DNA of 59,276 nt from Actinomadura sp. 6K520 (GCF_004349245.1 NZ_SMLC01000031.1:1-59276), one strand, 5' to 3'; positions 24,295 to 32,597 are shown, numbered from the stretch's first letter. A program made the numbers and translations. The notes: a model not told the origin generated them from the sequence alone.

Positions 24295-24453
24295 TCAGTA
24301 GCGGCGGCCGCCGCGGCCGCCGCGGAACCTGGCCAGGAGGCGGCGGGCCTTGGCCTGGGTGCGCGGGTCCCTGGCCATCCGCTGCGCCTTCGCCTTCGTT
24401 CGCTGGCCCTGCGGGCTCTGGAGGTATCTCTTGATCCGGTTGACGACGGGCAT
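24295..24453 (-). CDS. Small, strongly basic hypothetical protein (52 aa)
   Basis: Short gene with a very good ribosome site (GAGGAG, six bases from ATG 24453). The 52-residue product opens MPVVNRIKRYLQSPQG and is dominated by Arg/Lys (KAKAQRMARDPRTQAKARRLL), ending in RFRGGRGGRRY. The predicted charge and the RGG-like tail suggest nucleic-acid or membrane binding; no family is recognised. A TTGANNNNTCAA dyad lies at 24474-24485 in its promoter, the same motif that occurs twice before the yceI-like gene at 53.5 kb. Confidence 0.7.
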   Translation of the reverse strand: MPVVNRIKRYLQSPQGQRTKAKAQRMARDPRTQAKARRLLARFRGGRGGRRY

Positions 24454-24473
24454 GTTCCGCTCCTCAGCCTGGG

Positions 24474-24485
24474 TTGACTGTTCAA
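24474..24485. promoter_or_regulatory. TTGANNNNTCAA dyad upstream of the small basic gene
   Basis: GTTGA at 24473-24477 and TCAAC at 24482-24486 flank CTGT, giving TTGACTGTTCAA. It sits 20 bases upstream of the 24453 start, within its promoter. The pattern matches the two sites before the yceI-like gene and resembles MarR-family operators. Confidence 0.5.
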
Positions 24486-24554
24486 CGTCTGCCCAATCAA
24501 AAGAGTTCGGAACCTTTCGGGGAGGGGCCGCTTCCGTCGTCGCCCCGTCGCGGA

Positions 24555-25745
24555 TCACGCCTTCCGGGCGGTTCGGACGGTCAGCAGGGTGAGGACGGTG
24601 AGGACCGCGCCGAACCACAGGGCGGCGGTGGTGGACGCGCCGTCCACGATGAGGCCGCCGAACAGGGCACCGAGGGCGATGGCGAGGTTGAACATGACGG
24701 TGTTCAGGGCCGTGACGGCCTCGGCGTGGCCGGGCGCCGCCTTGAAGATCCACATCTGGACGCCGACGGGATAGGCGCCGAACGCGAGGCCCCACAGGAC
24801 CAGGAGCGCGATGCCGGTTCCCGCGGTGCCGCCGACGAGCGGGAACAGGGCCAGGACGAGGGTGAGCAGCACGGCGACGGCGACGAGGGTGGCGCGGACG
24901 TCGCGTCCGGCCGCGCTGCCGCCGGCGAAGGTGCCGACGATGCCGGCCGCGCCGAACACGAGCAACAGCGGCCCGATGAGCTTCTCGTCGATGCCGGAGA
25001 TGTCCTGGAGGACGGGGCTGACGAAGGTGTACGCCGCCATGTGCCCGGTGATCAGCAGGAAGGTGGTGATGATGGGCGCGCGGACGGCGGGGAGCCGGAA
25101 CAGCCCGAACATGCCGCCGAGCCCGATGGAGTCGCCGGCGGGGATCCGCGGCAGCAGCGCGAACAGCGCGGAGAGCGACACGAGGCCGAGCCCGGCGAAG
25201 GTGAGGAACGCGATGCGCCAGTCGGTGAGCCCGCCGATCAGCGTGCCGGCCGGGATGCCGAGGACGTTGGCCGCGGTGGCGCCGCCGAAGGCGATCGAGG
25301 TGGCGCGGCCGACGTGCCCCTCCGGGACGAGCCGGACGGCGATCCCGGCGGCGAGCGCCCAGAACCCGCCGATGCTGATGCCGATCAGGAACCGCGCGGC
25401 CAGCAGTGTCGGGAAGTCCGGGGCCAGGAACGACAGCGCGTTGGCCACCACCATCAGCGTGATCAGGCCGATCAGGACGGCGCGGCGGTCCAGGCGCCCG
25501 ATCGCCACCGGGACCAGCAGCGCGCTCACGGCGGCGACGAGACCGGGGACCGTGACCATCAGGCCCGCGGTGCCCTTGGAGATCCCGAAGTCGCCGCCGA
25601 CGGAGGTGAGCAGGCCGACGGGGAGCTGCTCGGCCGTCACGACGAGGAAGGTCCCGACCGCGACCGCCACCACGGCCAGCCAGCGCTTGAGGGAGACGTG
25701 CTCGGGGACGGGCCCGGCGGTCGCGGGGGCGTCGATGTGGGTCAT
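24555..25745 (-). CDS. MFS transporter, AraJ/YdhP-like efflux protein
   Basis: 396-residue, 12-helix major facilitator. Recognisable segments are GTFLVVTAEQLPVGLL in helix 1, the A-motif region GRLDRRAVLI between helices 2 and 3, and the antiporter motif around GFWALAAGIAVRL in helix 5. Members export sugars, arabinose or drugs by proton antiport. ATG 25745 is the start. It lies 19 bases downstream of the EamA gene on the same strand, so both transporters are probably one transcript, controlled from the palindrome at 26697. Substrate unknown. Confidence 0.88.
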   Translation of the reverse strand: MTHIDAPATAGPVPEHVSLKRWLAVVAVAVGTFLVVTAEQLPVGLLTSVGGDFGISKGTAGLMVTVPGLVAAVSALLVPVAIGRLDRRAVLIGLITLMVVANALSFLAPDFPTLLAARFLIGISIGGFWALAAGIAVRLVPEGHVGRATSIAFGGATAANVLGIPAGTLIGGLTDWRIAFLTFAGLGLVSLSALFALLPRIPAGDSIGLGGMFGLFRLPAVRAPIITTFLLITGHMAAYTFVSPVLQDISGIDEKLIGPLLLVFGAAGIVGTFAGGSAAGRDVRATLVAVAVLLTLVLALFPLVGGTAGTGIALLVLWGLAFGAYPVGVQMWIFKAAPGHAEAVTALNTVMFNLAIALGALFGGLIVDGASTTAALWFGAVLTVLTLLTVRTARKA

Positions 25746-25764
25746 GGTGCAGGGCTCCGTGACG

Positions 25765-26679
25765 TCAGGCGGCCAGGTCGGCTGAGGGCCGCGGAACCCG
25801 CGGGACGGGAGTCGGCGGCGTCGGCGCCTTGGGCGGGATCTGGCCGAGGAGCATCCCGGCGAAGGCGATGACCATGCCCAGCAGCTGGACCGGGCTGAGC
25901 GCCTGGCCGAGGGCCGCCCAGCCGATGACGGCCGCGGAGAGCGGGCTCAGCAGGACGAGGAACGCGACCGAGCCGGCGGGCAGGCGGGAGATGCCGCGGA
26001 ACCAGATCCAGTACGCGATGGCGGTGCCGATGACGGCGAGGTAGAGGTAGCCGGAGATCGCGGCGCCGTCGAGCGCGGGCGGCGCGCCCTCCACCAGCAG
26101 CGCCACGGGCACGAGCAGCAGGCCGCCGGCGGTGAGCTGCCAGCCGGTGAACGGCAGCGCCCCCACCCCGTCCGGGTGGCCCCAGCGCTTGGTGAGGACG
26201 GTCCCGGCGGCCATGGACGCGGCCCCGGCGAGCCCGGCGACGATCCCGGCGGTGTCGAGGACCGCGTCGGAGCGCAGCACCACGAGGCTCACCCCGAACA
26301 CGCCGATGAAGCCCGCCAGGATCTTGTGGCCCGTGGGCCGCTCGGACAGCAGGAGCGCGGCGAGGGCGAGCGTGAACAGCGGGCCGACCGCGCCGAGGAT
26401 GGCGGCGACGCCGCCGGGCAGCCGGTAGGCGGCCAGGAACAGCAGCGGGAAGAACACGCCGATGTTCAGCGCGCCGAGCACCGCGGCCCGCCAGACCCAC
26501 ACGCCGCGGGGCAGGACGCGGCTGATGAGCAGCAGCGCCAGCCCCGCCGGCAGCGCGCGCAGCAGCGCGGCCAGGAGCGGGCGGTCGGGCGGGAGGAACT
26601 CGGTGGTCACGGCATAGGTCGATCCCCAGACGACTGGGGTGAGGGCGGTGAACGCGACCGTCCCGGGGGTGCCCGACAT
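25765..26679 (-). CDS. EamA/DMT-superfamily exporter
   Basis: 304-residue, ten-helix drug/metabolite transporter made of two EamA repeats: VWGSTYAVTTEFLPPDRPLL opens the first, and GYLYLAVIGTAIAYWIWFRG with LSPLSAAVIGWAALGQALS falls in the second. A proline-rich cytoplasmic tail follows. RhtA/YdcZ-like members export amino acids or metabolites. GAAGG stands eight bases upstream of ATG 26679. The promoter contains a perfect 24-bp palindrome whose right arm overlaps a likely -10 (GATAAT), so repression by a MarR-type regulator is expected; no such regulator gene is in the window. Confidence 0.88.
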   Translation of the reverse strand: MSGTPGTVAFTALTPVVWGSTYAVTTEFLPPDRPLLAALLRALPAGLALLLISRVLPRGVWVWRAAVLGALNIGVFFPLLFLAAYRLPGGVAAILGAVGPLFTLALAALLLSERPTGHKILAGFIGVFGVSLVVLRSDAVLDTAGIVAGLAGAASMAAGTVLTKRWGHPDGVGALPFTGWQLTAGGLLLVPVALLVEGAPPALDGAAISGYLYLAVIGTAIAYWIWFRGISRLPAGSVAFLVLLSPLSAAVIGWAALGQALSPVQLLGMVIAFAGMLLGQIPPKAPTPPTPVPRVPRPSADLAA

Positions 26680-26696
26680 CTTGTTACCTTCGTGTT

Positions 26697-26720
26697 GATT
26701 ATCTTAGTACTAAGATAATC
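26697..26720. promoter_or_regulatory. Perfect 24-bp palindromic operator upstream of the EamA-MFS genes
   Basis: GATTATCTTAGT followed immediately by its exact reverse complement ACTAAGATAATC. Very AT-rich against the surrounding sequence, it overlaps a probable -10 for the - strand transporter. The core TTAGTACTAA in such a symmetric site is typical of MarR/DUF24-type operators. A six-codon open frame (26727-26747) starts right beside it on the + strand. Confidence 0.75.
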
Positions 26721-26796
26721 GCCGCCATGAGCTCTAACGTCAAGTAGATCAACGTTGAGCTTTATTCCCGCGGGCACACCCGGGCGGCCGCCGGTG

Positions 26797-27795
26797 TCAG
26801 AACGCCTCGTCGAGGGCGACCTTGCCCTCCACCCCCCTCTGGTAGGCCGAGACGCGGCGTTCGAAGAAGTTGGACAGCTCCTGGACGTCCTGCAGCTCCA
26901 TGAACGAGAACGGGTTCTGCGCGCCGTAGCGGGGCGGGAGGCCGAGCCGGACCAGGCGCTGGTCGGCCACGTATTCGAGGTAGGTGCGCATGTCGTCGGC
27001 GCTCATGCCGGGCAGGCCGGCGCCGCACAGGTCGCGGGCGAAGCCGAGCTCCGCCTCGACGGCCTCCTCCATCATGCGGGTGACCTGGCCGGTCAGCTCC
27101 GGGTCGAACAGGCCGGGCTCCTCGGCCCGGACGGTGTCCACCACGGAGAACGCGAACTCCATGTGCATGGACTCGTCGCGGAAGACCCAGTTCGTTCCGG
27201 ACGCGAGGCCGTTCAGGAGGCCGCGCGACCGCAGCCAGTAGACGTAGGCGAAGGCGCCGTAGAAGAACAGGCCCTCGATGCACGCGGCGAAGCAGATGAG
27301 GTTCAGCAGGAAGGCGCGGCGGTCGGCGGCGGTGCGGAGCTCGTCCAGGGCGCCGAGCGAGTCGATCCAGCGGAAGCAGAACGCCGCCTTCGCGCGGATG
27401 GACGGGATGTGCTCGATCGCCGCGAACGCCTTCGCGCGCTCGTCCTGGTCGGGCAGGTAGGTGTCCAGGAGCGTCAGGTAGAACTGCACGTGGACGGCCT
27501 CCTCGAACAGCTGCCGCGACAGGTAGAGCCGGGCCTCCGGGGCGTTCACGTGCTTGTAGAGGTTGAGCACCAGGTTGTTCGCCACGATCGAGTCGCCGGT
27601 CGCGAAGAACGCGACCAGCCGGTTGACGAGGTGCACCTCGGCGGGTGTGAGGCGGGCCAGGTCGACGAGGTCGGACGCCAGGTCCACCTCCTCCACGGTC
27701 CACGTGTTGCGGATCGCGGCGCGGTACCGCTCGTAGAAGTCGGGGTAGCGCATGGGCCGCAGCGTCAGGTCCATACCGGGATCGAGCAGCATCAT
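26797..27795 (-). CDS. nrdB: Ribonucleotide reductase class I, beta (radical) subunit
   Basis: 332-residue ferritin-like subunit that makes the tyrosyl radical for ribonucleotide reduction. Metal ligands by E. coli numbering are visible: Asp84 in TGDSIVAN, Glu115 and His118 in EEAVHVQFY, Glu204 in CIEGLFFYG, Glu238 and His241 in DESMHMEF. The radical tyrosine 122 is the Tyr of VQFY, seven residues after Glu115, so this is a tyrosyl-radical and not a tyrosine-less class Ic protein. The start is ATG 27795, overlapping the nrdA stop (ATGA). The C-terminal tail ending VALDEAF would dock on NrdA. Confidence 0.95.
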   Translation of the reverse strand: MMLLDPGMDLTLRPMRYPDFYERYRAAIRNTWTVEEVDLASDLVDLARLTPAEVHLVNRLVAFFATGDSIVANNLVLNLYKHVNAPEARLYLSRQLFEEAVHVQFYLTLLDTYLPDQDERAKAFAAIEHIPSIRAKAAFCFRWIDSLGALDELRTAADRRAFLLNLICFAACIEGLFFYGAFAYVYWLRSRGLLNGLASGTNWVFRDESMHMEFAFSVVDTVRAEEPGLFDPELTGQVTRMMEEAVEAELGFARDLCGAGLPGMSADDMRTYLEYVADQRLVRLGLPPRYGAQNPFSFMELQDVQELSNFFERRVSAYQRGVEGKVALDEAF

Positions 27796-30104
27796 TGGCA
27801 GGCCTCGCAGGTCTCGGGGTTCTCCAGGGAGCAGGCGGCCGCGGCCGACTGGGCGGTGGCCGACTGGGCGGCGACCGTCGTCTGCGCGATGCGGGTGGCC
27901 GGGCGGGAGCGCAGGTAGTAGGTCGTCTTGAGACCGCGCCGCCAGGCGTAGGCGTACATCGAGGAGAGCTTCCCGATGGTCGGCGTCTCCATGAACAGGT
28001 TCAGCGAGTGCGACTGGTCGATGTACGGGGTGCGGGCGGCGGCGAGGTCGATCAGTGCCTTCTGCGGCAGTTCCCAGGCGGTCCGGTAGAGGGTCCGCAT
28101 CTCGTCCGGGAGGTCCACGAGGCCCTGGACGGACCCGTTCGCCTTCTTGATCGCCTCGCGGACGGCCGGCGTCCACAGGCCGAGCGACTTCAGATCGTGC
28201 ACCAGGTAGTTGTTGATCTGCAGGAACTCGCCGGAGAGCGTCTCGCGCTTGAACAGGTTGGACACCTGCGGCTCGATGCACTCGTAGCAGCCCGCGATGG
28301 ACGCGATCGTGGCGGTCGGCGCGATGGCGATGAGGAGCGAGTTGCGCAGGCCGACCTCGGCGACGCGCTCGCGGAGCCTTTCCCATTCCTCGGGCCGGGT
28401 GGGGGACGCGTCCGGGAAGTGGTCCGGATGCAGGACCCCGCGGGCCGTGCGGGTCAGGTCGTACGCCGGGAGCGGACCGTGGGCGGCGGCCAGGTCGGCG
28501 GACGCGCCGTAGGCCGCCAGCGCGATCTCCTCCGAGATGCGTGTGGACAGGTCGCGGGCCTCCGGCGAGTCGAAGGGGAGGCGGAGCGTGAAGAAGACGT
28601 CCGCGAGACCCATCACGCCGAGGCCGACGGGCCGCCACCTGTGGTTCGCCGTCTCCGCCTCGGGCGTCGGGTAGAAGCCGCGGTCGATGGTGCGGTCCAG
28701 GAACCGGACGGCGGTACGGACGGTGGCGCGGAGCCGGTCCCAGTCCACGCCGGACGGCGTGACATGCGCGGCGAGGTTCACCGACCCGAGGTTGCAGACG
28801 GCCGCCTCTCCGTCACCGGTCACCTCCAGGATCTCCGTACAGAGGTTCGACAGATGAACCGTCTGACCGGGTTCGGCGGTCTGGTTGCAGGCGCGGTTGG
28901 CGGCGTCCTTGAACGTCATCCACCCGTTGCCCGTCTCGGCCAGGGTCCGCATCATCCGCCCGTACAGCTTGCGCGCCGGAAGCTGCCGGACGTACCGGCC
29001 TTCCTTCTCGGCGTCGCGGTACGCCCGGTCGAACGCGTCGCCCCACAGGTCCGCCAGCTCGGGGACCTCCTTCGGGTCGAACAGCGACCAGGTCGCGTCC
29101 TGCTCGACGCGGCGCATGAACTCGTCCGGGATCCAGTTCGCCAGGTTGAGGTTGTGGGTGCGGCGCGCGTCCTCGCCGGTGTTGTCGCGCAGTTCGAGGA
29201 ACTCCTCGACGTCGGCGTGCCACGGCTCCAGGTAGACGCACGCGGCCCCCTTGCGGCGCCCGCCCTGGTTGACGGCGGCCACGGACGCGTCGAGCGTGCG
29301 CAGCCACGGGACGATGCCGTTGGAGTGCCCGTTGGTGCCGCGGATCAGCGAGCCCCGCGACCGCACCTTCGTCCACGAGATCCCGATGCCGCCCGCGTAC
29401 TTGCTGAGCCGCGCCACCTGCGCGTACCGCTCGTAGATCGACTCCAGCTCGTCGCACGGCGAGTCGAGCAGGAAGCAGGACGACAGCTGGGGACGGCGCG
29501 CCGCGGAGTTGAACAGCGTCGGTGAGCTGGGCAGGTACGACAGCGTGCTGAGCAGCCCGTACAGTTCGGCCGCGTCGTCCACGGTGTCCGCGAGGCCGCA
29601 CGCGACACGCAGCAGGAAGTGCTGCGGGCGTTCCAGGACGAGGCGCGTCCGCGGATGCCTCAGCAGGTACCGGTCGTAGAGGGTGCGCAGCCCGAAGTAC
29701 TCGAAGCGGTCGTCGGCCGACTCGTCGACGAGCGCGTCGAGCGCGGGCGCGTCGGCCGCGACGAACGCGGCGGGCGCGTCCGCCAGCAGACCCGCGCGGT
29801 GCGCGGCGGCGACCGACTCGGCGAACGTCCGGACGCCCGCGGCGGCCGCCTCCTCCCGGATGCGGGTGCCGAGGAGCCGCGCGGCGACCCGGGAGTATCC
29901 GGGTTCGGCGGGGACCAGGGCGCCCGCCTCGCCGATCGCGAGGTCCCGCAGCGCCGCCGCGTCCGCCCCGTCCCCGGCCCGGACGGCGGCCAGCACCCGG
30001 CCCGCGTCGACGCCGGGTATCGCGGCGCAGGCGGCCTCGACCTCGGCGGCGATCTCCGCGAACGGCGTGGGCGGCGCCGGTGGCGCGGCCAGATCCTGTG
30101 TCAC
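27792..30104 (-). CDS. nrdA: Ribonucleotide reductase class I, alpha (catalytic) subunit
   Basis: 770-residue catalytic subunit reducing ribonucleoside diphosphates. Key features are LSSCFLLDSPCDELE (redox cysteine), YAGGIGISW, HLSNLCTEI (substrate Asn, radical Cys and Glu, about residues 423-431), CNLGSVNL, APTATIASIAG, the radical-transfer tyrosines in TTYYLRSRPA, and the C-terminal thioredoxin-reducible pair in TCEACQ. The N-terminus holds a divergent, ATP-cone-like helical segment. GTG start at 30104 with GGGGAGAG upstream. In streptomycetes the class Ia operon is held off by a B12 riboswitch so that the B12-dependent class II enzyme is preferred; the same leader is present here, implying an nrdJ elsewhere. 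Confidence 0.96.
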   Translation of the reverse strand: MTQDLAAPPAPPTPFAEIAAEVEAACAAIPGVDAGRVLAAVRAGDGADAAALRDLAIGEAGALVPAEPGYSRVAARLLGTRIREEAAAAGVRTFAESVAAAHRAGLLADAPAAFVAADAPALDALVDESADDRFEYFGLRTLYDRYLLRHPRTRLVLERPQHFLLRVACGLADTVDDAAELYGLLSTLSYLPSSPTLFNSAARRPQLSSCFLLDSPCDELESIYERYAQVARLSKYAGGIGISWTKVRSRGSLIRGTNGHSNGIVPWLRTLDASVAAVNQGGRRKGAACVYLEPWHADVEEFLELRDNTGEDARRTHNLNLANWIPDEFMRRVEQDATWSLFDPKEVPELADLWGDAFDRAYRDAEKEGRYVRQLPARKLYGRMMRTLAETGNGWMTFKDAANRACNQTAEPGQTVHLSNLCTEILEVTGDGEAAVCNLGSVNLAAHVTPSGVDWDRLRATVRTAVRFLDRTIDRGFYPTPEAETANHRWRPVGLGVMGLADVFFTLRLPFDSPEARDLSTRISEEIALAAYGASADLAAAHGPLPAYDLTRTARGVLHPDHFPDASPTRPEEWERLRERVAEVGLRNSLLIAIAPTATIASIAGCYECIEPQVSNLFKRETLSGEFLQINNYLVHDLKSLGLWTPAVREAIKKANGSVQGLVDLPDEMRTLYRTAWELPQKALIDLAAARTPYIDQSHSLNLFMETPTIGKLSSMYAYAWRRGLKTTYYLRSRPATRIAQTTVAAQSATAQSAAAACSLENPETCEACQ

Positions 30105-30304
30105 GTGCTCTCTCCCCTCGCAGGCCGCCTCGCGGAGGCATGCGAACGGGACGCGAGCGGCCCCGCCGGGGCGCGCCGCGCTCCGTCCCGGCCCACCCGC
30201 GAGGCAAGGACATGTCGGTCTGGGGGATGAACCCCAGACTTCAGAAGTCCGTCAGGCGATCCTCGCTCCGCTGGAGCTCCACTGCGGTCACCCGACGTCC
30301 TCGT

Positions 30305-30500
30305 GCGGGCAGGTCTTCGGACTCGCGGGCGCCGCCTCGTTCCGAGGCGTCCTACTGGCCGTCGCTTCCCGGGCCGGGTGGCCCAGTGCTCGATGACGGC
30401 GGTCGTTCCCGCTCACCGCTGCGGGGCAGTCCCGGATTCGCACCGGGTTCCCTCTCACGTCGCCCCCGCCGCGGACGGCGGGGGCGAACCAGCACGGGAT
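30305..30500 (-). ncRNA. Cobalamin (B12) riboswitch in the nrdAB leader
   Basis: Read on the - strand, the leader has the conserved core GGTGCGAATCCGGGACTG, then CCCCGCAGCGGTGAGCGG, the B12-box-like region AGCACTGGGCCACCC and the closing GAGTCCGAAGACCTGCC (complement of 30308-30324). These are the canonical cobalamin riboswitch blocks in order. The aptamer ends about 200 bases upstream of the nrdA GTG, leaving room for an expression platform (30105-30304). Adenosylcobalamin binding should switch nrdAB off. Boundaries are approximate. Confidence 0.93.
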
Positions 30501-30503
30501 TGA

Positions 30504-30550
30504 ACCCTACATCTAGTTGACGATCTTTGCGCAACCCCAAGATGTTGGGC
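30504..30550. promoter_or_regulatory. Two NrdR-like boxes upstream of the nrdAB riboswitch
   Basis: ACCCTACATCTAGTTG at 30504-30519 matches the NrdR consensus (ACACWATATATWGTGT-like) at about 12 of 16 positions. A second dyad CCCAA-GATG-TTGGG lies at 30536-30549. Their centres are 31 bp apart, the three-helical-turn spacing typical of paired NrdR sites. They flank the probable promoter of the riboswitch transcript. Confidence 0.6.
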
Positions 30551-30616
30551 GTGTCTGAAAGCCTTGGCGGGGTCGGCTGCGCGCGCGGCGACCCGGGTGG
30601 GAGGATGGTGCGCGCC

Positions 30617-31231
30617 ATGTCCCCGCATGCCCCGAACCCGGTGTTCCGGACCGCTCGCGCGGTGGTGTTCGCCACCGTGTGCGTCACCCTTGCCATCGCC
30701 GGGCACGTGCTGGCCGCGGGGACGGTCCCGGCCTGGTCGGCGGCGGTGGGGTTCGTCCTCGTCCTCGGCGTGACGCTGCTGCTGGCGGGCCACGAGCGCT
30801 CGCTGGCGACGATCCTGGGCGGGCTCCTCGGCGGGCAGTTCGCGCTGCACACCCTGTTCACGGCCACCGCCGGGCCGGTCCACCATCCGGCTGCGCACGG
30901 CGCGATGGCGCACGGCCCGGACGTCCTGGTCCCGGTCGCGCACGGCACGGACGGCCCCGCGATGACGCTCGCGCACACCCTGGCCGCGCTCGTCGCGGCG
31001 TGGTGGCTGCGGCGCGGTGAGCGGGCCGCGTGGACGCTGGCCCGGCGCCTCGCCGCCGCGGCGGACCGCCCGATCCGGCTGCTGCTCGCCCTCCTCACCG
31101 TTGAACCCGCGGCGCCGCCGCGGCGTATTCCCGTGACACCGGCGGCCGTCGCCGGCCCGGCCACCGGCCGGGTCCTGCGGCACCAGGTCGTCCGGCGGGG
31201 TCCCCCGCCGCGTTCGAGGGCGCTCGCCTGA
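30617..31231 (+). CDS. Hypothetical membrane protein with His-rich loop, copper-module neighbour
   Basis: About 204 residues with four hydrophobic segments (VFATVCVTLAIAGHVLAAG, AVGFVLVLGVTLLLAG, ATILGGLLGGQFALHTLF, MTLAHTLAALVAAWW). A loop rich in histidine (GPVHHPAAHGAMAHGP) between the third and fourth could bind metal. The basic C-terminal tail is probably cytoplasmic. Position before YcnI and CopC genes on the same strand matches the small membrane proteins often found in actinobacterial copper loci. ATG 30617 is favoured, but ATG 30605 is also in frame with GGTGGGAGG upstream. Function unproven. Confidence 0.75.
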   Translation: MSPHAPNPVFRTARAVVFATVCVTLAIAGHVLAAGTVPAWSAAVGFVLVLGVTLLLAGHERSLATILGGLLGGQFALHTLFTATAGPVHHPAAHGAMAHGPDVLVPVAHGTDGPAMTLAHTLAALVAAWWLRRGERAAWTLARRLAAAADRPIRLLLALLTVEPAAPPRRIPVTPAAVAGPATGRVLRHQVVRRGPPPRSRALA

Positions 31232-31309
31232 GCCGAGCGCCGTACGTCACCGGGACGCCGGACCACGGCGCTCCCGCGTCTTCCCGTACGACTCGAACGG
31301 AGTTCCGTC

Positions 31310-32020
31310 ATGTCCTTCATTCCGCATGCCCGCCGGGCGGGCGCGGTCGCGTCCCTCGCCGCGATCTCGGTCACGGGCCTGGCCACGGCCGCGTCCGCGC
31401 ACGTCACCGCCAACCCGAAGAGCGCCGAGCAGGGCTCGTACGCCAAGGTCGCGTTCCGGGTGCCGAACGAGCGGGACAACGCGTCCACCACGAAGGTCGT
31501 GGTGCACCTCCCGGCCGAGCACCCGCTGTCGTCGGTGTCGGTCCGTCCCGTGCCCGGCTGGAAGGTGCAGGTGGAGAAGTCCAAGCTGGCCGAGCCGATC
31601 GAGGCGCACGGCGGCAAGCTGACCGAGGCCGTCAGCAAGATCACCTGGTCGGGCGGTGAGATCGAGCCCGGCGAGTTCGAGGAGTTCGACGTCTCCATGG
31701 GCCGGCTGCCCACCGACACCGACCGGATGGTCTTCAAGGCGGACCAGACGTACTCGAACGGCGAGGTCGTCAAGTGGGCGGAGGAGCCGCCGGCGGAGGG
31801 CGCGGAGGAGCCCGAGCACCCCGCCCCGGTTCTTAGGCTGCTTCCCGAGGGTGGCACGGAGACCGCCGGGCTGACCGCACAGCAGAAGCCCGCCGAGCCC
31901 GCGGCGGCGTCCGCCGACGACGGGACGGCCCGCCTGCTCGGCGGCGTCGGCATCGCCGTCGGAGTGGTCGGCATCGGAGTCGGCGGAGCCGGCATGGCAC
32001 GAGCGAGGAGCAAGGCATGA
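31310..32020 (+). CDS. YcnI family copper-binding protein (DUF1775)
   Basis: 236-residue exported, membrane-anchored protein. The signal peptide ends at TAASA, leaving His as the mature first residue (HVTANPKSAEQGSYAKV), the N-terminal copper ligand of YcnI; the conserved tryptophan near the end of the domain is in VVKWAEEP. A C-terminal glycine-rich hydrophobic helix (GGVGIAVGVVGIGVGGAG) anchors it outside the membrane. B. subtilis YcnI binds Cu(II) and is encoded beside a CopC/CopD protein; here CopC follows with an ATGA overlap. Start ATG 31310 has CGGAG eight bases upstream. Confidence 0.92.
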   Translation: MSFIPHARRAGAVASLAAISVTGLATAASAHVTANPKSAEQGSYAKVAFRVPNERDNASTTKVVVHLPAEHPLSSVSVRPVPGWKVQVEKSKLAEPIEAHGGKLTEAVSKITWSGGEIEPGEFEEFDVSMGRLPTDTDRMVFKADQTYSNGEVVKWAEEPPAEGAEEPEHPAPVLRLLPEGGTETAGLTAQQKPAEPAAASADDGTARLLGGVGIAVGVVGIGVGGAGMARARSKA

Positions 32021-32586
32021 TCCGCATGGCGAGGCTGGCCGCGGCGATGACGCTGACCGTCGCGCTGTCGGCGCTGTTCGCGGCCCCGGCATCGGCGCAC
32101 GACACCCTGACCGGTTCGAGCCCGAAGAAGGACGCGACCGTCGAGGCGCCGCCGGAGATCGAACTGACCTTCTCGGCCCCGGTGCGGCTACCGCGCGTGG
32201 TCGTCACGGACACGGCCGAGAAGCGGTTCTTGACGGGAGCTCCTGAGGCGGTCGACAACAAGGTCACGGTGGCGCTCAACGGGACCATGCCCAACGGCGA
32301 GTACACGGTCGCGTGGCGCGTCGTGTCGTCGGACGGCCACCCGATCCAGGGCACCTACAAGTTCACCGTGGAGGGCGCGCCCGCCGGGTCCGCCGCCCCG
32401 TCCAGCGCCCCGTCCAGTGCCGCGGCCGAGCCCCCGGCCCCGGCACCGACCGCGACCAACGCCGCGTCCTCGGAGGATTCGGGCGGCTCGTCGGGCTGGC
32501 TGTGGATCGGCCTGATCGCCCTCGTCATCGGCGCGGCGGCCGGCGCGATCGCCTGGCTCCGCCGCTCCACGGCGTCCGAGAACTGA
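32017..32586 (+). CDS. CopC-domain copper resistance/chaperone protein, membrane-anchored
   Basis: 189-residue secreted protein. After the signal peptide (ALFAAPASA) the mature N-terminus is HDTLTGSSP, the first Cu(II) ligand, and the second histidine is in SSDGHPIQGTYKF; both are hallmarks of CopC. A Pro/Ala/Ser-rich linker leads to a C-terminal helix (WLWIGLIALVIGAAAGAIAWL) ending in basic residues. It would bind copper in the cell-envelope space and pass it to a CopD-type importer or buffer it. No CopD is nearby. The start overlaps the YcnI stop (ATGA), with GAGGAGC upstream. Confidence 0.92.
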   Translation: MIRMARLAAAMTLTVALSALFAAPASAHDTLTGSSPKKDATVEAPPEIELTFSAPVRLPRVVVTDTAEKRFLTGAPEAVDNKVTVALNGTMPNGEYTVAWRVVSSDGHPIQGTYKFTVEGAPAGSAAPSSAPSSAAAEPPAPAPTATNAASSEDSGGSSGWLWIGLIALVIGAAAGAIAWLRRSTASEN

Positions 32587-32597
32587 TCGATTCGGCT

